Positions 30,482 to 48,230 of a stretch of 64,000 bases of DNA are shown one piece after another; within the stretch, counting starts at the first letter, position 1; each line of letters opens with the position of its first letter. A program made the position numbers and the translations under genes. Below the pieces are notes generated by a model. It saw only the letters and a program-made list of their open reading frames with translations. It searched no databases and was not told the origin of the DNA. Origin of the DNA: Luteimonas abyssi (GTDB lineage Bacteria > Pseudomonadota > Gammaproteobacteria > Xanthomonadales > Xanthomonadaceae); the NCBI RefSeq assembly GCF_001482195.1, contig NZ_KQ759763.1, positions 2,629,924 through 2,693,923 on the forward strand, read 5' to 3'.

Positions 30482-31083
30482 GCCAGCCACTCCTCGATCT
30501 TCTTGACCGCATCGGTCGTGATCAGCACGGTGTCGGCACCCACCAGCGAAACCGGATCCAGACCCTGGACATCGCGGACCTGCACATACGGCAGGTTGCG
30601 CGCCGACAGGTACAGATGCTCGGACGCCTCTTCGGTGACGATCAGCGGACGCTTGCCCAGATCGAAATCCTTGAGCTTGGCGACCAGCGCGCTGGTCTTG
30701 GTCTCGGTCACGTCGAATGCGTCGACGACCTTCAGACGCCCCTGGCGGTTCAGCTCGGACAGGATCGCCGACATCGCCGCACGGTACATCTTGCGGTTGA
30801 CCTTCTGCTCGAAGCTGCGCGGCTTGGCCGCGAAGGTCACGCCGCCGCCGACGAAGATCGGGGCCGTCAGTGCGCCGTGACGCGCGCCGCCGCCCTTCTG
30901 CTTCTTCGACTTCTTGGTGGTGCCAGCGACCTCGGAACGGGTCTTCTGGGCCTTGGTGCCGGCACGACCGGCGTTGCGGTACGCGACGACGACCTGGTGG
31001 ACCAGATCCTCGCTGAAATCGCGACCGAACACGGCGTCGGAAACCGACAGCTTCTCGTTGCTATTGTTGACGGCAAGTTCCAT
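30478..31083 (-). CDS. rplD: 50S ribosomal protein L4
   Basis: 201 residues. The tunnel-lining loop has [21 protein letters not shown], followed by [21 protein letters not shown]. In E. coli, L4 also represses its own operon through the S10 leader; an attenuator-like hairpin is present in the rpsJ leader here (32182-32214). It is 12 bp after rplC and overlaps rplW by 4 bp. Confidence 0.97.
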   Translation of the reverse strand: MELAVNNSNEKLSVSDAVFGRDFSEDLVHQVVVAYRNAGRAGTKAQKTRSEVAGTTKKSKKQKGGGARHGALTAPIFVGGGVTFAAKPRSFEQKVNRKMYRAAMSAILSELNRQGRLKVVDAFDVTETKTSALVAKLKDFDLGKRPLIVTEEASEHLYLSARNLPYVQVRDVQGLDPVSLVGADTVLITTDAVKKIEEWLA

Positions 31084-31095
31084 CGTCGTGGCTCC

Positions 31096-31749
31096 TTAAC
31101 CCTTGCTCGCAGGACGCACGATCACGTCGCCGCCCGGAGCGCCCGGCACTGCACCCTTGACCGCGATCAGGCCGCGCTCGGCGTCGACCTTGATCACTTC
31201 CAGGTTCTGCGTGCTCTGGACGTCCGCACCCATGTGACCGGACATCTTCTTGCCCGGGAACACACGACCCGGGGTCTGGCGCTGACCGAGCGAACCCGGC
31301 GAGCGGTGCGACAGCGAGTTACCGTGCGTGGCATCGCCCATGCTGAAGTTCCAGCGCTTGATCGTGCCCTGGAAACCCTTGCCCTTGGTGACGCCCTGGA
31401 CGTCGACCAGCTGGCCGACCTCGAAGATGTCGGCCTTGATCTCTCCGCCGATGGCGAAGTCGCCGACCTTGTCGTCGGCCACGCGCAGCTCCCACAGGCC
31501 ACGACCGGCTTCGACCTTGGCCTTGGCCAGGTGACCGGCTTCCGGCTTGTTGATCAGCGACGCACGCTTGAAGCCCGCGGTCACCTGCACGGCGCTGTAG
31601 CCGTCGGCGTCCTGGGTCTTGATCTGGGTGATGCGGTTCGGCGTGGCCTCGATCAGGGTCACCGGCACGGAACGGCCGTCTTCGGTGAACACCCGGCTCA
31701 TGCCCGCCTTGCGACCGACGAGTCCCAGCGAATATTTCTTCGCAGTCAT
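31096..31749 (-). CDS. rplC: 50S ribosomal protein L3
   Basis: 217 residues. [19 protein letters not shown] at the N-terminus and the central loop [26 protein letters not shown], which holds the conserved Gln methylated in E. coli and approaches the peptidyl transferase centre (residues about 148-173). L3 starts 50S assembly with L24. It is 10 bp after rpsJ. Confidence 0.98.
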   Translation of the reverse strand: MTAKKYSLGLVGRKAGMSRVFTEDGRSVPVTLIEATPNRITQIKTQDADGYSAVQVTAGFKRASLINKPEAGHLAKAKVEAGRGLWELRVADDKVGDFAIGGEIKADIFEVGQLVDVQGVTKGKGFQGTIKRWNFSMGDATHGNSLSHRSPGSLGQRQTPGRVFPGKKMSGHMGADVQSTQNLEVIKVDAERGLIAVKGAVPGAPGGDVIVRPASKG

Positions 31750-31759
31750 GTCAGTGGCC

Positions 31760-32071
31760 TCAGGTCAGCTTGATCTGGACGTCGACGCCAGCCGCGAGCT
31801 CGAGCTTCATCAGCGCGTCAACGGTCTTGTCGTTCGGGTCGACGATGTCGAGCACGCGCTTGTGCGTGCGGGTCTCGTACTGGTCGCGCGCGTCCTTGTC
31901 GACGTGCGGCGAGGTGAGGATCGTGTAGCGTTCGATCTTGGTCGGCAACGGAATCGGGCCGCGCACCTGGGCGCCGGTCCGCTTGGCCGTTTCGACGATC
32001 TCGCTGGCGGAGCGGTCGATCAGACGATGATCGAACGCCTTCAGCCGGATCCGGATCTTCTGGTCCGTCAT
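31760..32071 (-). CDS. rpsJ: 30S ribosomal protein S10 (NusE)
   Basis: 103 residues, exactly the family length. ATG 32071 ([20 protein letters not shown]) has AAGGAA 6 nt upstream. [20 protein letters not shown] is the exposed loop that contacts NusB and NusG. Besides its place in the 30S head it links the ribosome to NusG, encoded at 48.9 kb. It is the first gene of the S10 group, with a leader of about 310 nt holding a promoter and attenuator. Confidence 0.98.
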   Translation of the reverse strand: MTDQKIRIRLKAFDHRLIDRSASEIVETAKRTGAQVRGPIPLPTKIERYTILTSPHVDKDARDQYETRTHKRVLDIVDPNDKTVDALMKLELAAGVDVQIKLT

Positions 32072-32181
32072 GACGGATTTCCTTCGTTGAAAGAGCGACA
32101 GGCCCGCGGCTGGGTGCGCGGAACCCCATGGAATCAATGACTTGCCGGACCAGACTCACCCGCGACCCGGCAGTATCCCTG

Positions 32182-32214
32182 AACAAAACAAAGCGGACCG
32201 GTCACCCGATCCGC
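32182..32214 (-). promoter_or_regulatory. Attenuator-like terminator in the S10 operon leader
   Basis: On the coding strand GCGGATCGG and CCGGTCCGC form a 9-bp stem (one U-G pair, loop GTGA), followed by TTTGTTTTGTT. It lies about 170-200 nt after the predicted start site and 110 nt before rpsJ, much like the E. coli S10 leader where L4 causes early termination. Confidence 0.7.
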
Positions 32215-32391
32215 CCAGACGAGAAACGCAGACGCAATAACATGCTCTTCCCTGTGTGCTCCGGACAACTTCCGGTGCGGGGAGAGCAATGCCTCGCGAC
32301 ATGTCCTTGTCTGGCGAAGACGAGGCGCATCCTGCACCTCATTTCGCGGTCTCCGGCTACGCAGACATCACGCCTGCCGAAGTGGTCGAAC

Positions 32392-32421
32392 ATTCTAACG
32401 GGAGCCCGGCTCCCTTTGCAA
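32392..32421 (-). promoter_or_regulatory. Sigma70 promoter of the S10 operon
   Basis: Minus-strand TTGCAA (32416-32421), 18-bp spacer, TAGAAT (32392-32397). The start site would be near 32385. The spacer contains GGGAGCC-C-GGCTCCC (32400-32414), a 15-bp inverted repeat lying between the two hexamers. Confidence 0.75.
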
Positions 32422-32483
32422 GCCCTGGCGGCCATGGACCGCCGAGCCGAGGATCGGGTGCGCAGCGCGCACCCAATCGGACC

Positions 32484-33674
32484 TTACTTGATGATCTTGG
32501 CGACGACGCCGGCGCCGACGGTGCGGCCACCTTCGCGGATCGCGAAGCGCAGACCTTCGTCCATCGCCACCGGGTTGATCAGCGACACCTTCATCTTCAC
32601 GTTGTCGCCCGGCATCACCATCTCGGTGCCTTCCGGCAGCTCCACCGCACCCGTGATGTCGGTCGTGCGGAAGTAGAACTGCGGACGGTAGCCCTTGAAG
32701 AACGGCGTGTGGCGGCCGCCCTCGTCCTTCGACAGCACGTACACCTCGGCCTCGAAGTCCGTGTGCGGCTGGATCGAACCCGGCTTGCACAGCACCTGGC
32801 CGCGCTCCACGTCGTCACGCTTGGTGCCGCGCAGCAGCAGACCCGCGTTGTCGCCCGCCTGACCCTGATCCAGCAGCTTGCGGAACATCTCGACGCCGGT
32901 CACCGTCGTCTTCTGGGTCGGACGGATACCGACGATCTCGATTTCCTCGCCCACCTTGATCACGCCGCGCTCGATACGACCGGTCACCACCGTGCCGCGG
33001 CCCGAGATCGAGAACACGTCTTCCACCGGCATCAGGAACGTCTTGTCGACGTCACGCTCCGGCTCCGGAATCCAGGTGTCCAGCGCCTCGACCAGCTTCA
33101 GGATCGCCGGCACGCCGATGTCCGACTGGTCGCCTTCCAGCGCCAGACGCGCCGAACCGTGGATGATCGGGGTGTCGTCGCCCGGGAACTCGTACTTCGA
33201 CAGCAGCTCGCGCACTTCCATCTCGACCAGCTCGAGCAGCTCGGCATCGTCCACCATGTCCGCCTTGTTCAGGAAGACCACGATGTACGGCACGCCGACC
33301 TGACGCGACAGCAGGATGTGCTCGCGGGTCTGCGGCATCGGGCCGTCGGCCGCCGAACACACCAGGATCGCGCCGTCCATCTGCGCCGCACCGGTGATCA
33401 TGTTCTTCACGTAGTCCGCGTGACCCGGGCAGTCCACGTGCGCGTAGTGGCGCGTCGGGGACTCGTATTCCACGTGCGCGGTCGAGATTGTGATGCCGCG
33501 CGCCTTCTCTTCAGGCGCCGCGTCGATCGCGCTGTAGTCCTTGAACTCACCGCCGAAACGTTCCGCGCCCACCTTCGTCAGCGCCGCCGTCAGCGTCGTC
33601 TTGCCGTGGTCCACGTGACCGATCGTGCCCACGTTCACGTGGGGCTTGGTGCGCTCGAACTTACCCTTTGCCAT
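32484..33674 (-). CDS. tuf: Elongation factor Tu, copy 1
   Basis: 396 residues. The G-motifs are [18 protein letters not shown] and NKADMVDD; domains 2 and 3 are complete and the protein ends [12 protein letters not shown]-Tu-GTP brings aminoacyl-tRNA to the A-site. It is last of the str group rpsL-rpsG-fusA-tuf. The protein is identical to copy 2 at 50132-51322; I counted seven DNA differences, all silent, which points to gene conversion. Confidence 0.99.
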   Translation of the reverse strand: MAKGKFERTKPHVNVGTIGHVDHGKTTLTAALTKVGAERFGGEFKDYSAIDAAPEEKARGITISTAHVEYESPTRHYAHVDCPGHADYVKNMITGAAQMDGAILVCSAADGPMPQTREHILLSRQVGVPYIVVFLNKADMVDDAELLELVEMEVRELLSKYEFPGDDTPIIHGSARLALEGDQSDIGVPAILKLVEALDTWIPEPERDVDKTFLMPVEDVFSISGRGTVVTGRIERGVIKVGEEIEIVGIRPTQKTTVTGVEMFRKLLDQGQAGDNAGLLLRGTKRDDVERGQVLCKPGSIQPHTDFEAEVYVLSKDEGGRHTPFFKGYRPQFYFRTTDITGAVELPEGTEMVMPGDNVKMKVSLINPVAMDEGLRFAIREGGRTVGAGVVAKIIK

Positions 33675-33767
33675 GTCTGATTGCCTTATGTGATTCGAAA
33701 TTGGGGGATTGGCCGATACCGTGGGCGAGGTCTCCGCAGCCCGTGGCCGCGGAGACCGCCTGGTTCA

Positions 33768-35897
33768 TCAGGCCTTCTTGGTGACCTGGTCGGCGATGTT
33801 GGCCGGCGCCTCGGCGTAGTGATCGAACTCCATCGAGAACGTCGCACGACCCTGCGACATCGAACGCAGGGTGGTGGCGTAGCCGAACATCTCGCCCAGC
33901 GGGATCATCGCGTTGATGATCTTGCCCGACGGGCTGTCGTCCTGGCCCTGCAGGATGCCGCGACGACGGCTGACGTCGCCCATCACGTCGCCCAGATAAT
34001 CCTCCGGGCTGACGATCTCGACCTTCATCATCGGCTCGAGCAGCGCCGGGCTCGCCTTGACGAAGCCCTGCTTGAACGCCATCGACGACGCCAGCTTGAA
34101 CGCCATTTCCGAGGAGTCGACGTCGTGGTACGAGCCGAACACCAGCTTGACCTTGACGCCCACGACCGGGAAGCCGGCCAGCGGACCGCTGGTGATCGTC
34201 TCGCGGATGCCCTTCTCCACCGACGGGATGAACTCCTTCGGGATCACGCCACCGGTGATGTCGTTGATGAAGAGGAAATCGTCCTTGATGTCCGGTGCCA
34301 GCTTCGGATCGGCACGGTCCTCTTCGGTCAGCGGCGACAGCTCGATCACGACGTGACCGTACTGACCCTTACCGCCCGACTGCTTGGCGTGCTTGTAGTC
34401 CGACTTCACGTCGCTGCTGCGGATGGTCTCGCGGTAGGCGACCTGCGGCTTGCCGACGTTCGCCTCCACGTTGAACTCGCGCTTCATGCGGTCGACGAGG
34501 ATGTCGAGGTGCAGCTCGCCCATGCCGGCGATGATGGTCTGGCCGGACTCCTCGTCGGTCCGCACACGGAAGGACGGATCCTCCTGCGCCAGGCGACCGA
34601 GGGCCAGGCCCATCTTTTCCTGGTCCGACTTGGTCTTCGGCTCGACCGCCATCGAGATCACCGGTTCCGGGAACACCATGCGCTCGAGCGTGATGATGTT
34701 GTCCTGCGCGCACAGGGTGTCGCCGGTGGTGACGTCCTTCAGGCCCACCGCCGCGGCGATGTCGCCCGCGCGCACTTCCTTGATCTCCTCGCGGTTGTTG
34801 GAGTGCATCTGCAGGATGCGACCCACGCGCTCCTTCTTCGACTTGACCGGGTTGTAGACCTGGTCGCCGGCGTTGAGCACGCCCGAGTAGACGCGGAAGA
34901 ACGTCAGCGAACCCACGAACGGGTCGGTCATGATCTTGAAGGCGAGCGCGGAGAAGGGCTCCTTGTCGTCGGCCTTGCGGCTGGCTTCCTTCTCGCTCTC
35001 GTCGACGCCCTGGACCGGCGGACGGTCGGTCGGCGACGGCAGCAGCTGCACGACGCCGTCGAGCATCGCCTGCACGCCCTTGTTCTTGAACGCGGAACCG
35101 CAGAACACCGGAATGACTTCGGTCTTCAGGGTGCGCTCGCGCAGGCCGTTGAGCACCTCTTCCTCGGACAGGTCGCCGTCGTTGAGGTACTTGTCCATCA
35201 GCTCCTCGGACGCCTCGGCAGCCGCCTCGACCATGAAGCTGCGCATCTCGGCGGCCTTGTCGGCGAGCTCCGCCGGCACGTCGAGATACTCGAACTTGGT
35301 GCCCTGCGAGGCGACGTCCCAGTGGATGTACTTCATCTTCACCAGGTCGATCACGCCCTCGAACTGGTCCTCGGCGCCGACCGGCAACTGCATCGGCACG
35401 GGATACGCGCCCAGGCGGGCCTTGAGCTGGTCGACGACCTTCTCGAAGTTGGCGCCGGTGCGGTCCATCTTGTTGACGAACGCGAGGCGCGGCACCGAGT
35501 ACTTGTTGGCCTGGCGCCACACGGTCTCGGACTGCGGCTGCACGCCGCCGACCGCGCACAGCACGAACACCGCGCCGTCGAGCACGCGCAGCGAGCGCTC
35601 CACCTCGATGGTGAAGTCGACGTGGCCGGGGGTGTCGATGATGTTCAGGCGATGCTCGGGCATCGACTGGTCCATGCCCTTCCAGAACGCGGTGGTGGCC
35701 GCGGACGTGATGGTGATGCCGCGCTCCTGCTCCTGTTCCATCCAGTCCATCACCGCGGCGCCGTCATGGACTTCGCCGATCTTGTGGCTGACGCCGGTGT
35801 AGAACAGGATGCGCTCCGACGTGGTGGTCTTGCCGGCATCGATGTGGGCCATGATGCCGAAGTTGCGATAGCGTTCGATGGGAGTGGTACGAGCCAC
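33768..35897 (-). CDS. fusA: Elongation factor G
   Basis: 709 residues from GTG 35897 ([19 protein letters not shown]), the start expected for proteobacterial EF-G; the open extension upstream has no likeness. The motifs are [35 protein letters not shown] and [11 protein letters not shown] drives translocation and, with RRF, recycling. It lies 93 bp before tuf and 189 bp after rpsG; that gap carries two hairpins. Confidence 0.98.
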   Translation of the reverse strand: MARTTPIERYRNFGIMAHIDAGKTTTSERILFYTGVSHKIGEVHDGAAVMDWMEQEQERGITITSAATTAFWKGMDQSMPEHRLNIIDTPGHVDFTIEVERSLRVLDGAVFVLCAVGGVQPQSETVWRQANKYSVPRLAFVNKMDRTGANFEKVVDQLKARLGAYPVPMQLPVGAEDQFEGVIDLVKMKYIHWDVASQGTKFEYLDVPAELADKAAEMRSFMVEAAAEASEELMDKYLNDGDLSEEEVLNGLRERTLKTEVIPVFCGSAFKNKGVQAMLDGVVQLLPSPTDRPPVQGVDESEKEASRKADDKEPFSALAFKIMTDPFVGSLTFFRVYSGVLNAGDQVYNPVKSKKERVGRILQMHSNNREEIKEVRAGDIAAAVGLKDVTTGDTLCAQDNIITLERMVFPEPVISMAVEPKTKSDQEKMGLALGRLAQEDPSFRVRTDEESGQTIIAGMGELHLDILVDRMKREFNVEANVGKPQVAYRETIRSSDVKSDYKHAKQSGGKGQYGHVVIELSPLTEEDRADPKLAPDIKDDFLFINDITGGVIPKEFIPSVEKGIRETITSGPLAGFPVVGVKVKLVFGSYHDVDSSEMAFKLASSMAFKQGFVKASPALLEPMMKVEIVSPEDYLGDVMGDVSRRRGILQGQDDSPSGKIINAMIPLGEMFGYATTLRSMSQGRATFSMEFDHYAEAPANIADQVTKKA

Positions 35898-35920
35898 GGT
35901 CGTCTCTCGTCTCTGGGCCC

Positions 35921-35966
35921 GGCCATTGCGCCGGGCTGAAATGGCCGGATGCCGCCTTGCGGCGGC
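35921..35966 (-). repeat. Two hairpins between rpsG and fusA
   Basis: GGCCATT/AATGGCC (35921-35927 with 35940-35946) and GCCGCC/GGCGGC (35951-35966) with a 4-nt loop that reads GCAA, a GNRA loop, on the coding strand. They lie 24-70 nt before the fusA GTG, with no T-run. Confidence 0.5.
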
Positions 35967-36086
35967 CTCCGGAATGCATGATGCGGTCGCCGGAGCGAGC
36001 GCGCCGGCATCGTGACCTGCAGATGTGTCAGGGCGATGCCGGTGTGGACGCTCCGCAGAGCGCCACATGGGACTACCTGGCTGGAA

Positions 36087-36554
36087 TTACCAGCGGTAGT
36101 GGGCGAACGCCTTGTTGGCTTCCGCCATGCGGTGGGTTTCTTCGCGCTTCTTGATCGCGCCACCACGGTTCTCGGAGGCATCCAGCAGCTCCGCCGCCAA
36201 CTTGCGCGGCATGGTGTTCTCGCCGCGCTTGCGCGCGGACTCGATCACCCAACGCATGGCCAGCGCGGTGCGACGCGAGGCGCGCACTTCGACCGGCACT
36301 TGGTAGGTCGCACCACCGACGCGGCGGGACTTCACCTCGACCGACGGCGACACGTTGCCGAGCGCCTTCTCGACCAGCTCGAGCGCGTCGTTGTTCTTCT
36401 CGCCGATGACGTCCATCGCGCCGTACACGATCTTCTCGGCAATCGACTTCTTGCCGCTCTTCATGACCATGTTGATGAAGCGCGCGATCGTATCGCTGTT
36501 GTGCTTCGGATCGGGCAGCACCGAACGCTGCGGAGTATTTCCTTTACGCGACAT
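36087..36554 (-). CDS. rpsG: 30S ribosomal protein S7
   Basis: 155 residues, the short form. [20 protein letters not shown], then [20 protein letters not shown] and the tail [16 protein letters not shown]7 starts assembly of the 30S head and in E. coli represses the str operon. It is 11 bp after rpsL. Confidence 0.98.
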   Translation of the reverse strand: MSRKGNTPQRSVLPDPKHNSDTIARFINMVMKSGKKSIAEKIVYGAMDVIGEKNNDALELVEKALGNVSPSVEVKSRRVGGATYQVPVEVRASRRTALAMRWVIESARKRGENTMPRKLAAELLDASENRGGAIKKREETHRMAEANKAFAHYRW

Positions 36555-36565
36555 GTCTAGTCTCC

Positions 36566-36940
36566 TCAGGCCTTCGGACGCTTGGCGCCGTACTTGGAAC
36601 GCGCCTGCCTGCGCTTGGCGACGCCGGCGGCGTCGAGCGAACCGCGGACGGTGTGGTAACGCACACCCGGCAGATCCTTGACGCGACCGCCGCGGATGAG
36701 GACGACGCTGTGCTCCTGCAGGTTGTGGCCTTCACCGCCGATGTACGAGATGACCTCGTAACCATTGGTCAGGCGCACCTTGGCGACCTTGCGCAGGGCC
36801 GAGTTCGGCTTCTTCGGAGTCGTGGTGTACACGCGGGTGCACACGCCACGGCGCTGCGGGCAGTTGGCCAGCGCGGGCGAGGTGCTCTTGTAGGTTTCCG
36901 GGCTGCGCGGCTTCCGCACCAGCTGGTTGATCGTTGCCAT
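36566..36940 (-). CDS. rpsL: 30S ribosomal protein S12
   Basis: 124 residues from ATG 36940 ([19 protein letters not shown]). The streptomycin-related loops are wild type: [16 protein letters not shown] keeps the Lys at position 43, and [17 protein letters not shown] keeps the Lys near 88 and the Asp that RimO modifies. S12 monitors decoding. It is first in the str group, behind a clear sigma70 promoter. Confidence 0.98.
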   Translation of the reverse strand: MATINQLVRKPRSPETYKSTSPALANCPQRRGVCTRVYTTTPKKPNSALRKVAKVRLTNGYEVISYIGGEGHNLQEHSVVLIRGGRVKDLPGVRYHTVRGSLDAAGVAKRRQARSKYGAKRPKA

Positions 36941-36994
36941 CGTGTCTAGGGGTTCTTTGGTTGGGGCCTGAAGCCCGTACGTGAAAACGAAGGC

Positions 36995-37010
36995 AGGCCG
37001 CAAGCGGCCT
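36995..37010 (-). promoter_or_regulatory. Hairpin in the rpsL leader
   Basis: AGGCCGC (36995-37001) and GCGGCCT (37004-37010) are exact inverted copies. On the coding strand the next bases include TTCGTTTTC, so it could be a weak attenuator about 55 nt before the rpsL start. Confidence 0.45.
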
Positions 37011-37023
37011 ACCCAGACAGAAA

Positions 37024-37053
37024 AGTATAGCCCGCACTGACGCAAAGCGTCAA
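37024..37053 (-). promoter_or_regulatory. Sigma70 promoter of the str operon
   Basis: Minus-strand TTGACG (37048-37053), 18-bp spacer, TATACT (37024-37029). Start near 37017, about 77 nt before rpsL. The -35 differs from consensus in one base and the -10 in one. Confidence 0.85.
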
Positions 37054-37130
37054 CGCGAACTGCACCCGCCCGATCGACCACACACGGCCAACGGACATTC
37101 CTGCGATCCCGCCCATCCTGGGCCGAACAC

Positions 37131-37155
37131 GAGGCGCGTCCCTGGCGCCTCTTTT
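37131..37155 (+). terminator. Plus-strand terminator, opposite to the surrounding genes
   Basis: GAGGCGC (37131-37137), 7-nt loop, GCGCCTC (37145-37151), then TTTT (37152-37155) on the plus strand. All genes around are on the minus strand. It would stop antisense transcription from the str side before it enters rpoC. Confidence 0.6.
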
Positions 37156-37244
37156 CGTGATCTGGGACGACCCGAAGGCCGTCGCGCCGGACAGTCTAAC
37201 TCAAAACCGACCCGACCGGAACCGGAATCCCGACCGGGCCGCCA

Positions 37245-37271
37245 CCAGGTGGGGCATGACGCCCCACCTGG
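37245..37271 (-). repeat. 11-bp hairpin after rpoC
   Basis: CCAGGTGGGGC (37245-37255) pairs exactly with GCCCCACCTGG (37261-37271), loop of 5. It starts 12 nt after the rpoC stop. No T-run follows directly; TCGGTTTTGAG occurs about 40 nt later. It probably marks the 3' end of the rpoBC message. Confidence 0.6.
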
Positions 37272-37283
37272 CAGGCCCGACGA

Positions 37284-41510
<4,227 letters not shown>

Positions 41511-41612
41511 GTCTGTCTCCGGGATTCGGGATATGAGGGCGTGATCGACTACGTTGCGGACGTCACGCGACGCGCGCCCACGGGCGGCGCGTCGCGGGGC
41601 CCGTCACGACCC

Positions 41613-45770
<4,158 letters not shown>

Positions 45771-46128
45771 GGGATATGACCGCCTTTGGCATCTACGGGC
45801 CGCGCGTCCGCGGCCCTGGGGACCGGCCATCGCGTGGATGGCCCTGGGGGAAACCGCCAGTGGGAAGTCGCTGGTATTGCCGGCACCAGCACGCCTTCTC
45901 CCGCTACTTCCGACTGACGACTTGCGTGAAGCTGATATGCGCTTCGTGGCTGGAGACTCGAGCGGCCGTCGGGCTCGCCTCGAATCCACAGTCACCAAGC
46001 ACCACCGGTGACGCTACCGACCCTGGCCTGCCTCGACGTCTCGGCATACCAGGAACGGCCAAAGGCCGGGGGCTTTCGCCCCCAGCCTCGATTGGTCGCC
46101 TGAACGAATCGGGCGACGCAAGGACCGC
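45771..46128. other. Gap between rplL and rpoB
   Basis: 358 bp, no gene. It contains the hairpin at 46068-46083 close to the rplL end. No clear promoter for rpoB was found, so rpoB is probably served by read-through from rplJ. Confidence 0.55.
46068..46083 (-). promoter_or_regulatory. GNRA-capped hairpin after rplL
   Basis: On the coding strand GGGGGC-GAAA-GCCCCC, a 6-bp all-GC stem with a GAAA tetraloop, followed by a second small stem GGCC-TTT-GGCC. It begins 45 nt after the rplL stop without a T-run. The position matches the rplL-rpoB attenuator/processing site of E. coli, which lowers rpoB expression relative to rplL. Confidence 0.6.
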
Positions 46129-46506
46129 TTACTTCAGCTCGGCGCTGGCGCCGGCAGCCTCGAGGTCCTTCTTCAGCTTCTCGGCTTCGTCCTTCGAGAC
46201 GCCTTCCTTCACGTCCTTCGGAGCGCCTTCGACCAGGTCCTTGGCTTCCTTCAGACCCAGGCCGGTGATCGCGCGAACGACCTTGATGACCTCGACCTTC
46301 TTCTCGCCGGCGGCCTTCAGGACGACGGTGAACTCGGTCTGCTCTTCAGCGGCCGGGGCGGCGCCGGCAGCCGGACCGGCAGCCACGGCGACCGGGGCAG
46401 CGGCGGACACGCCGAACTTCTCTTCGAACGCCTTGACCAGCTCCATCACCTCGACGAGGGACTTGCTGCCGATGGCTTCCAGGATTTCTTCGTTGGAAAG
46501 GGACAT
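46129..46506 (-). CDS. rplL: 50S ribosomal protein L7/L12
   Basis: 125 residues. An N-terminal dimerisation helix ([20 protein letters not shown]), an Ala/Pro-rich hinge (about 36-55) and the C-terminal factor-binding domain with [20 protein letters not shown]. Four copies form the flexible stalk that recruits EF-Tu and EF-G. It is 80 bp after rplJ. Confidence 0.98.
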   Translation of the reverse strand: MSLSNEEILEAIGSKSLVEVMELVKAFEEKFGVSAAAPVAVAAGPAAGAAPAAEEQTEFTVVLKAAGEKKVEVIKVVRAITGLGLKEAKDLVEGAPKDVKEGVSKDEAEKLKKDLEAAGASAELK

Positions 46507-46586
46507 TGTGATTACCTTGATTGTCTGATTTCGAAACGGTTAAACGCGAAACGGATGCGTACCGAATGCGGCATCCATCAATGACT

Positions 46587-47111
46587 TCAGGCGGCCTTGG
46601 CCTGGCCGACCGCGTTGATCACGCGGGCGGTCGAGGCGGCGGGCTCGGCAAGAACGCGGGCAAGCATGGTGGCCGGCTGGGCCATCATGCCCACCAGCAT
46701 CGCCAGGGCCTGTTCGCGGGTCGGCAGAGACGCCAGGACATCCACATGGGTGCCCGGGTACTTCTGTCCACCCACGGAAACCAGGCGCGGCTTCAGCTTG
46801 TCGGCGGTCTTGGCGAAGTCCTTGATGAGGCGGCCGGCGGCACCGGGATCTTCCTTCGAGAAGGCATACAGCAGCGGACCGGTCAGGTCGTCGGAGATGA
46901 CGGCGTAATCGGTGTTCTCCACTGCACGCGACACCAGGGTGTTCTTCGCTACCTTCAGGTAGACCCCGTTCTCGCGCGCCTTCTTGCGCAGGTCCGTCAG
47001 CTGGCTGACGGTGAGACCCAGATACTCGGCGGCGACCAGCGAGTGCGCCGATGCGGCGACCTCGGCCAGTTCGGCAACGACTTCCTTCTTCTGGTTCAGA
47101 TTAAGAGCCAT
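46587..47111 (-). CDS. rplJ: 50S ribosomal protein L10
   Basis: 174 residues. It starts [20 protein letters not shown] and has [19 protein letters not shown] and [17 protein letters not shown]. The C-terminal helix carries the L7/L12 dimers. In E. coli the L10-L12 complex represses its own mRNA through the leader; a structured leader of over 100 nt is present here. Confidence 0.97.
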   Translation of the reverse strand: MALNLNQKKEVVAELAEVAASAHSLVAAEYLGLTVSQLTDLRKKARENGVYLKVAKNTLVSRAVENTDYAVISDDLTGPLLYAFSKEDPGAAGRLIKDFAKTADKLKPRLVSVGGQKYPGTHVDVLASLPTREQALAMLVGMMAQPATMLARVLAEPAASTARVINAVGQAKAA

Positions 47112-47168
47112 TGCACTCCTCCGTACTTCAACTCCGCGCGCGGCTCCTGCCGCTTGCGGCCCAAGAGC

Positions 47169-47207
47169 GGCATCGATCCTTCGATGCCGGGAAGGCGCGA
47201 GCCTTCC
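47169..47207 (-). promoter_or_regulatory. Double hairpin in the rplJ leader
   Basis: GGCATCGA/TCGATGCC with a 4-nt loop (47169-47188) directly abuts GGAAGGC/GCCTTCC with a 4-nt loop (47190-47207). They lie about 60-95 nt before the rplJ start, where an L10-L12 autoregulatory site would be expected. Confidence 0.55.
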
Positions 47208-47464
47208 GGGTGGCAGCCGTTTCCAGATTCGAAACCATCATGAATCCAGGAGGGTCGGCGACCATCTGCGCAGGCCCGGTATGCGGATGCATGCCCAGGA
47301 TTAAGCGGCCAGTTCCGCAGCGGCGGCGATTCCGTTGCCAGTCGAGCGTCCGTGCCCGTCGCCGTTGCGTTGTGGACCGCGCCTGCGGTCTTTGACGGCG
47401 CCGCGCGCGGACCTGAGTCCACTGGCGATGCCCTCAAAAACGTGTGCGGATCCTTCCGCGAACA

Positions 47465-47484
47465 TCCACGCATCCATGCGTGGA
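47465..47484. repeat. 20-bp inverted repeat with CATGGATG core (second copy)
   Basis: TCCACGCAT (47465-47473) and ATGCGTGGA (47476-47484) are exact inverted copies around CC. Read on the minus strand the centre is CATGGATG, as in the repeat at 8305-8324. Confidence 0.45.
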
Positions 47485-47487
47485 CTT

Positions 47488-47516
47488 CCCTGTCGGCAAC
47501 CACGCCGCCGGCAGGG
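47488..47516 (-). terminator. Hairpin at the 3' end of rplA
   Basis: CCCTGTCGGC (47488-47497) pairs with GCCGGCAGGG (47507-47516), ten pairs with one G-U. It starts 10 nt after the rplA stop. No T-run follows, so the termination is uncertain. Confidence 0.45.
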
Positions 47517-47525
47517 TCGTTGTAC

Positions 47526-48227
47526 TTACTTCAGGGTCAGCGACGACTGGTCGACGGTGACGCCCGGGCCCATCGTCGAACTGACCGAAACCTTCTGCAG
47601 GTAAGTGCCCTTGGCGGTCGCCGGCTTGGCCTTGATCAGGTCGAGCAGCAGCGCCTGCAGGTTCGTCTTCAGACGCTCGGCGTCGAAATCGGCCTTGCCG
47701 ATGGTGCAGTGGATGATGCCGGCCTTGTCTGTGCGATAACGCACCTGGCCGCCCTTGGCGTTCTTCACCGCTTCGCCCGGGTTCGGGGACACGGTGCCGA
47801 CCTTCGGATTCGGCATCAGGCCACGCGGACCCAACAGCGTGCCGAGCTTGCCGACGACGCGCATGGCGTCCGGCGTGGCGATGACCACGTCGTAATTCAG
47901 GTCGCCGCCCTGCATCTTCTCGGCCAGGTCGTCCATGCCCACGGCATCGGCGCCTGCGGCCAGGGCCTCATCGGTCTTGGCGCCGGCCGGCGCGAACACC
48001 GCCACGCGCACGGTCTTGCCGGTGCCCTCGGGCAGCACGGTCGAACCACGGACCTGCTGGTCCGACTTGCGCGCATCGACACCCAGACGCACGGCGACGT
48101 CCACGGCTTCGTTGAACTTCGCGGTGCTGAGATCCTTGATGATCTTCAGCGCGTCCTCGATCGCGTAGGTCTTGCCGGGCTGAACCGCGGCGGAGATCGC
48201 CTTCTGGCGCTTGGTCTGCTTTGCCAT
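47526..48227 (-). CDS. rplA: 50S ribosomal protein L1
   Basis: 233 residues. [20 protein letters not shown] and [19 protein letters not shown], the L1 signature. L1 forms the mobile stalk that moves E-site tRNA and in E. coli represses the rplKA message. It is 3 bp after rplK. Confidence 0.98.
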   Translation of the reverse strand: MAKQTKRQKAISAAVQPGKTYAIEDALKIIKDLSTAKFNEAVDVAVRLGVDARKSDQQVRGSTVLPEGTGKTVRVAVFAPAGAKTDEALAAGADAVGMDDLAEKMQGGDLNYDVVIATPDAMRVVGKLGTLLGPRGLMPNPKVGTVSPNPGEAVKNAKGGQVRYRTDKAGIIHCTIGKADFDAERLKTNLQALLLDLIKAKPATAKGTYLQKVSVSSTMGPGVTVDQSSLTLK

Positions 48228-48230
48228 GTC

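Larger units (their letters stand above)
32072..32483. other. S10 leader region between tuf copy 1 and rpsJ
   Basis: A 412-bp gap without a gene. From the tuf side it holds an 8-bp hairpin (32456-32474, GGGTGCGC/GCGCACCC) after the tuf stop, a sigma70 promoter (32392-32421) with an inverted repeat in its spacer, and an attenuator-like hairpin with a U-rich run (32182-32214) before the rpsJ Shine-Dalgarno. Confidence 0.75.
36941..37283. other. Gap between rpoC and rpsL
   Basis: 343 bp with no gene. It holds, in the direction of transcription, an 11-bp hairpin after rpoC (37245-37271), a terminator that faces the other way (37131-37155), the rpsL promoter (37024-37053) and a leader hairpin (36995-37010). 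Confidence 0.75.
47112..47525. other. Gap between rplA and rplJ, L10 leader region
   Basis: 414 bp with no gene. In order of transcription it holds a 10-bp stem near the rplA end, a 20-bp inverted repeat (47465-47484) and, close to rplJ, two adjacent hairpins (47169-47207). The rplJ promoter is expected here but I could not place it. Confidence 0.6.

Noticed and set aside
32256-33680. Plus-strand open frame opposite tuf, repeated opposite the second tuf
   Set aside because: The repetition follows from the duplicated tuf genes, not from a second coding gene.
36995-37010. rpsL leader hairpin as a riboswitch
   Set aside because: The loop is too small and the element too short for an aptamer. 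At most an attenuator.
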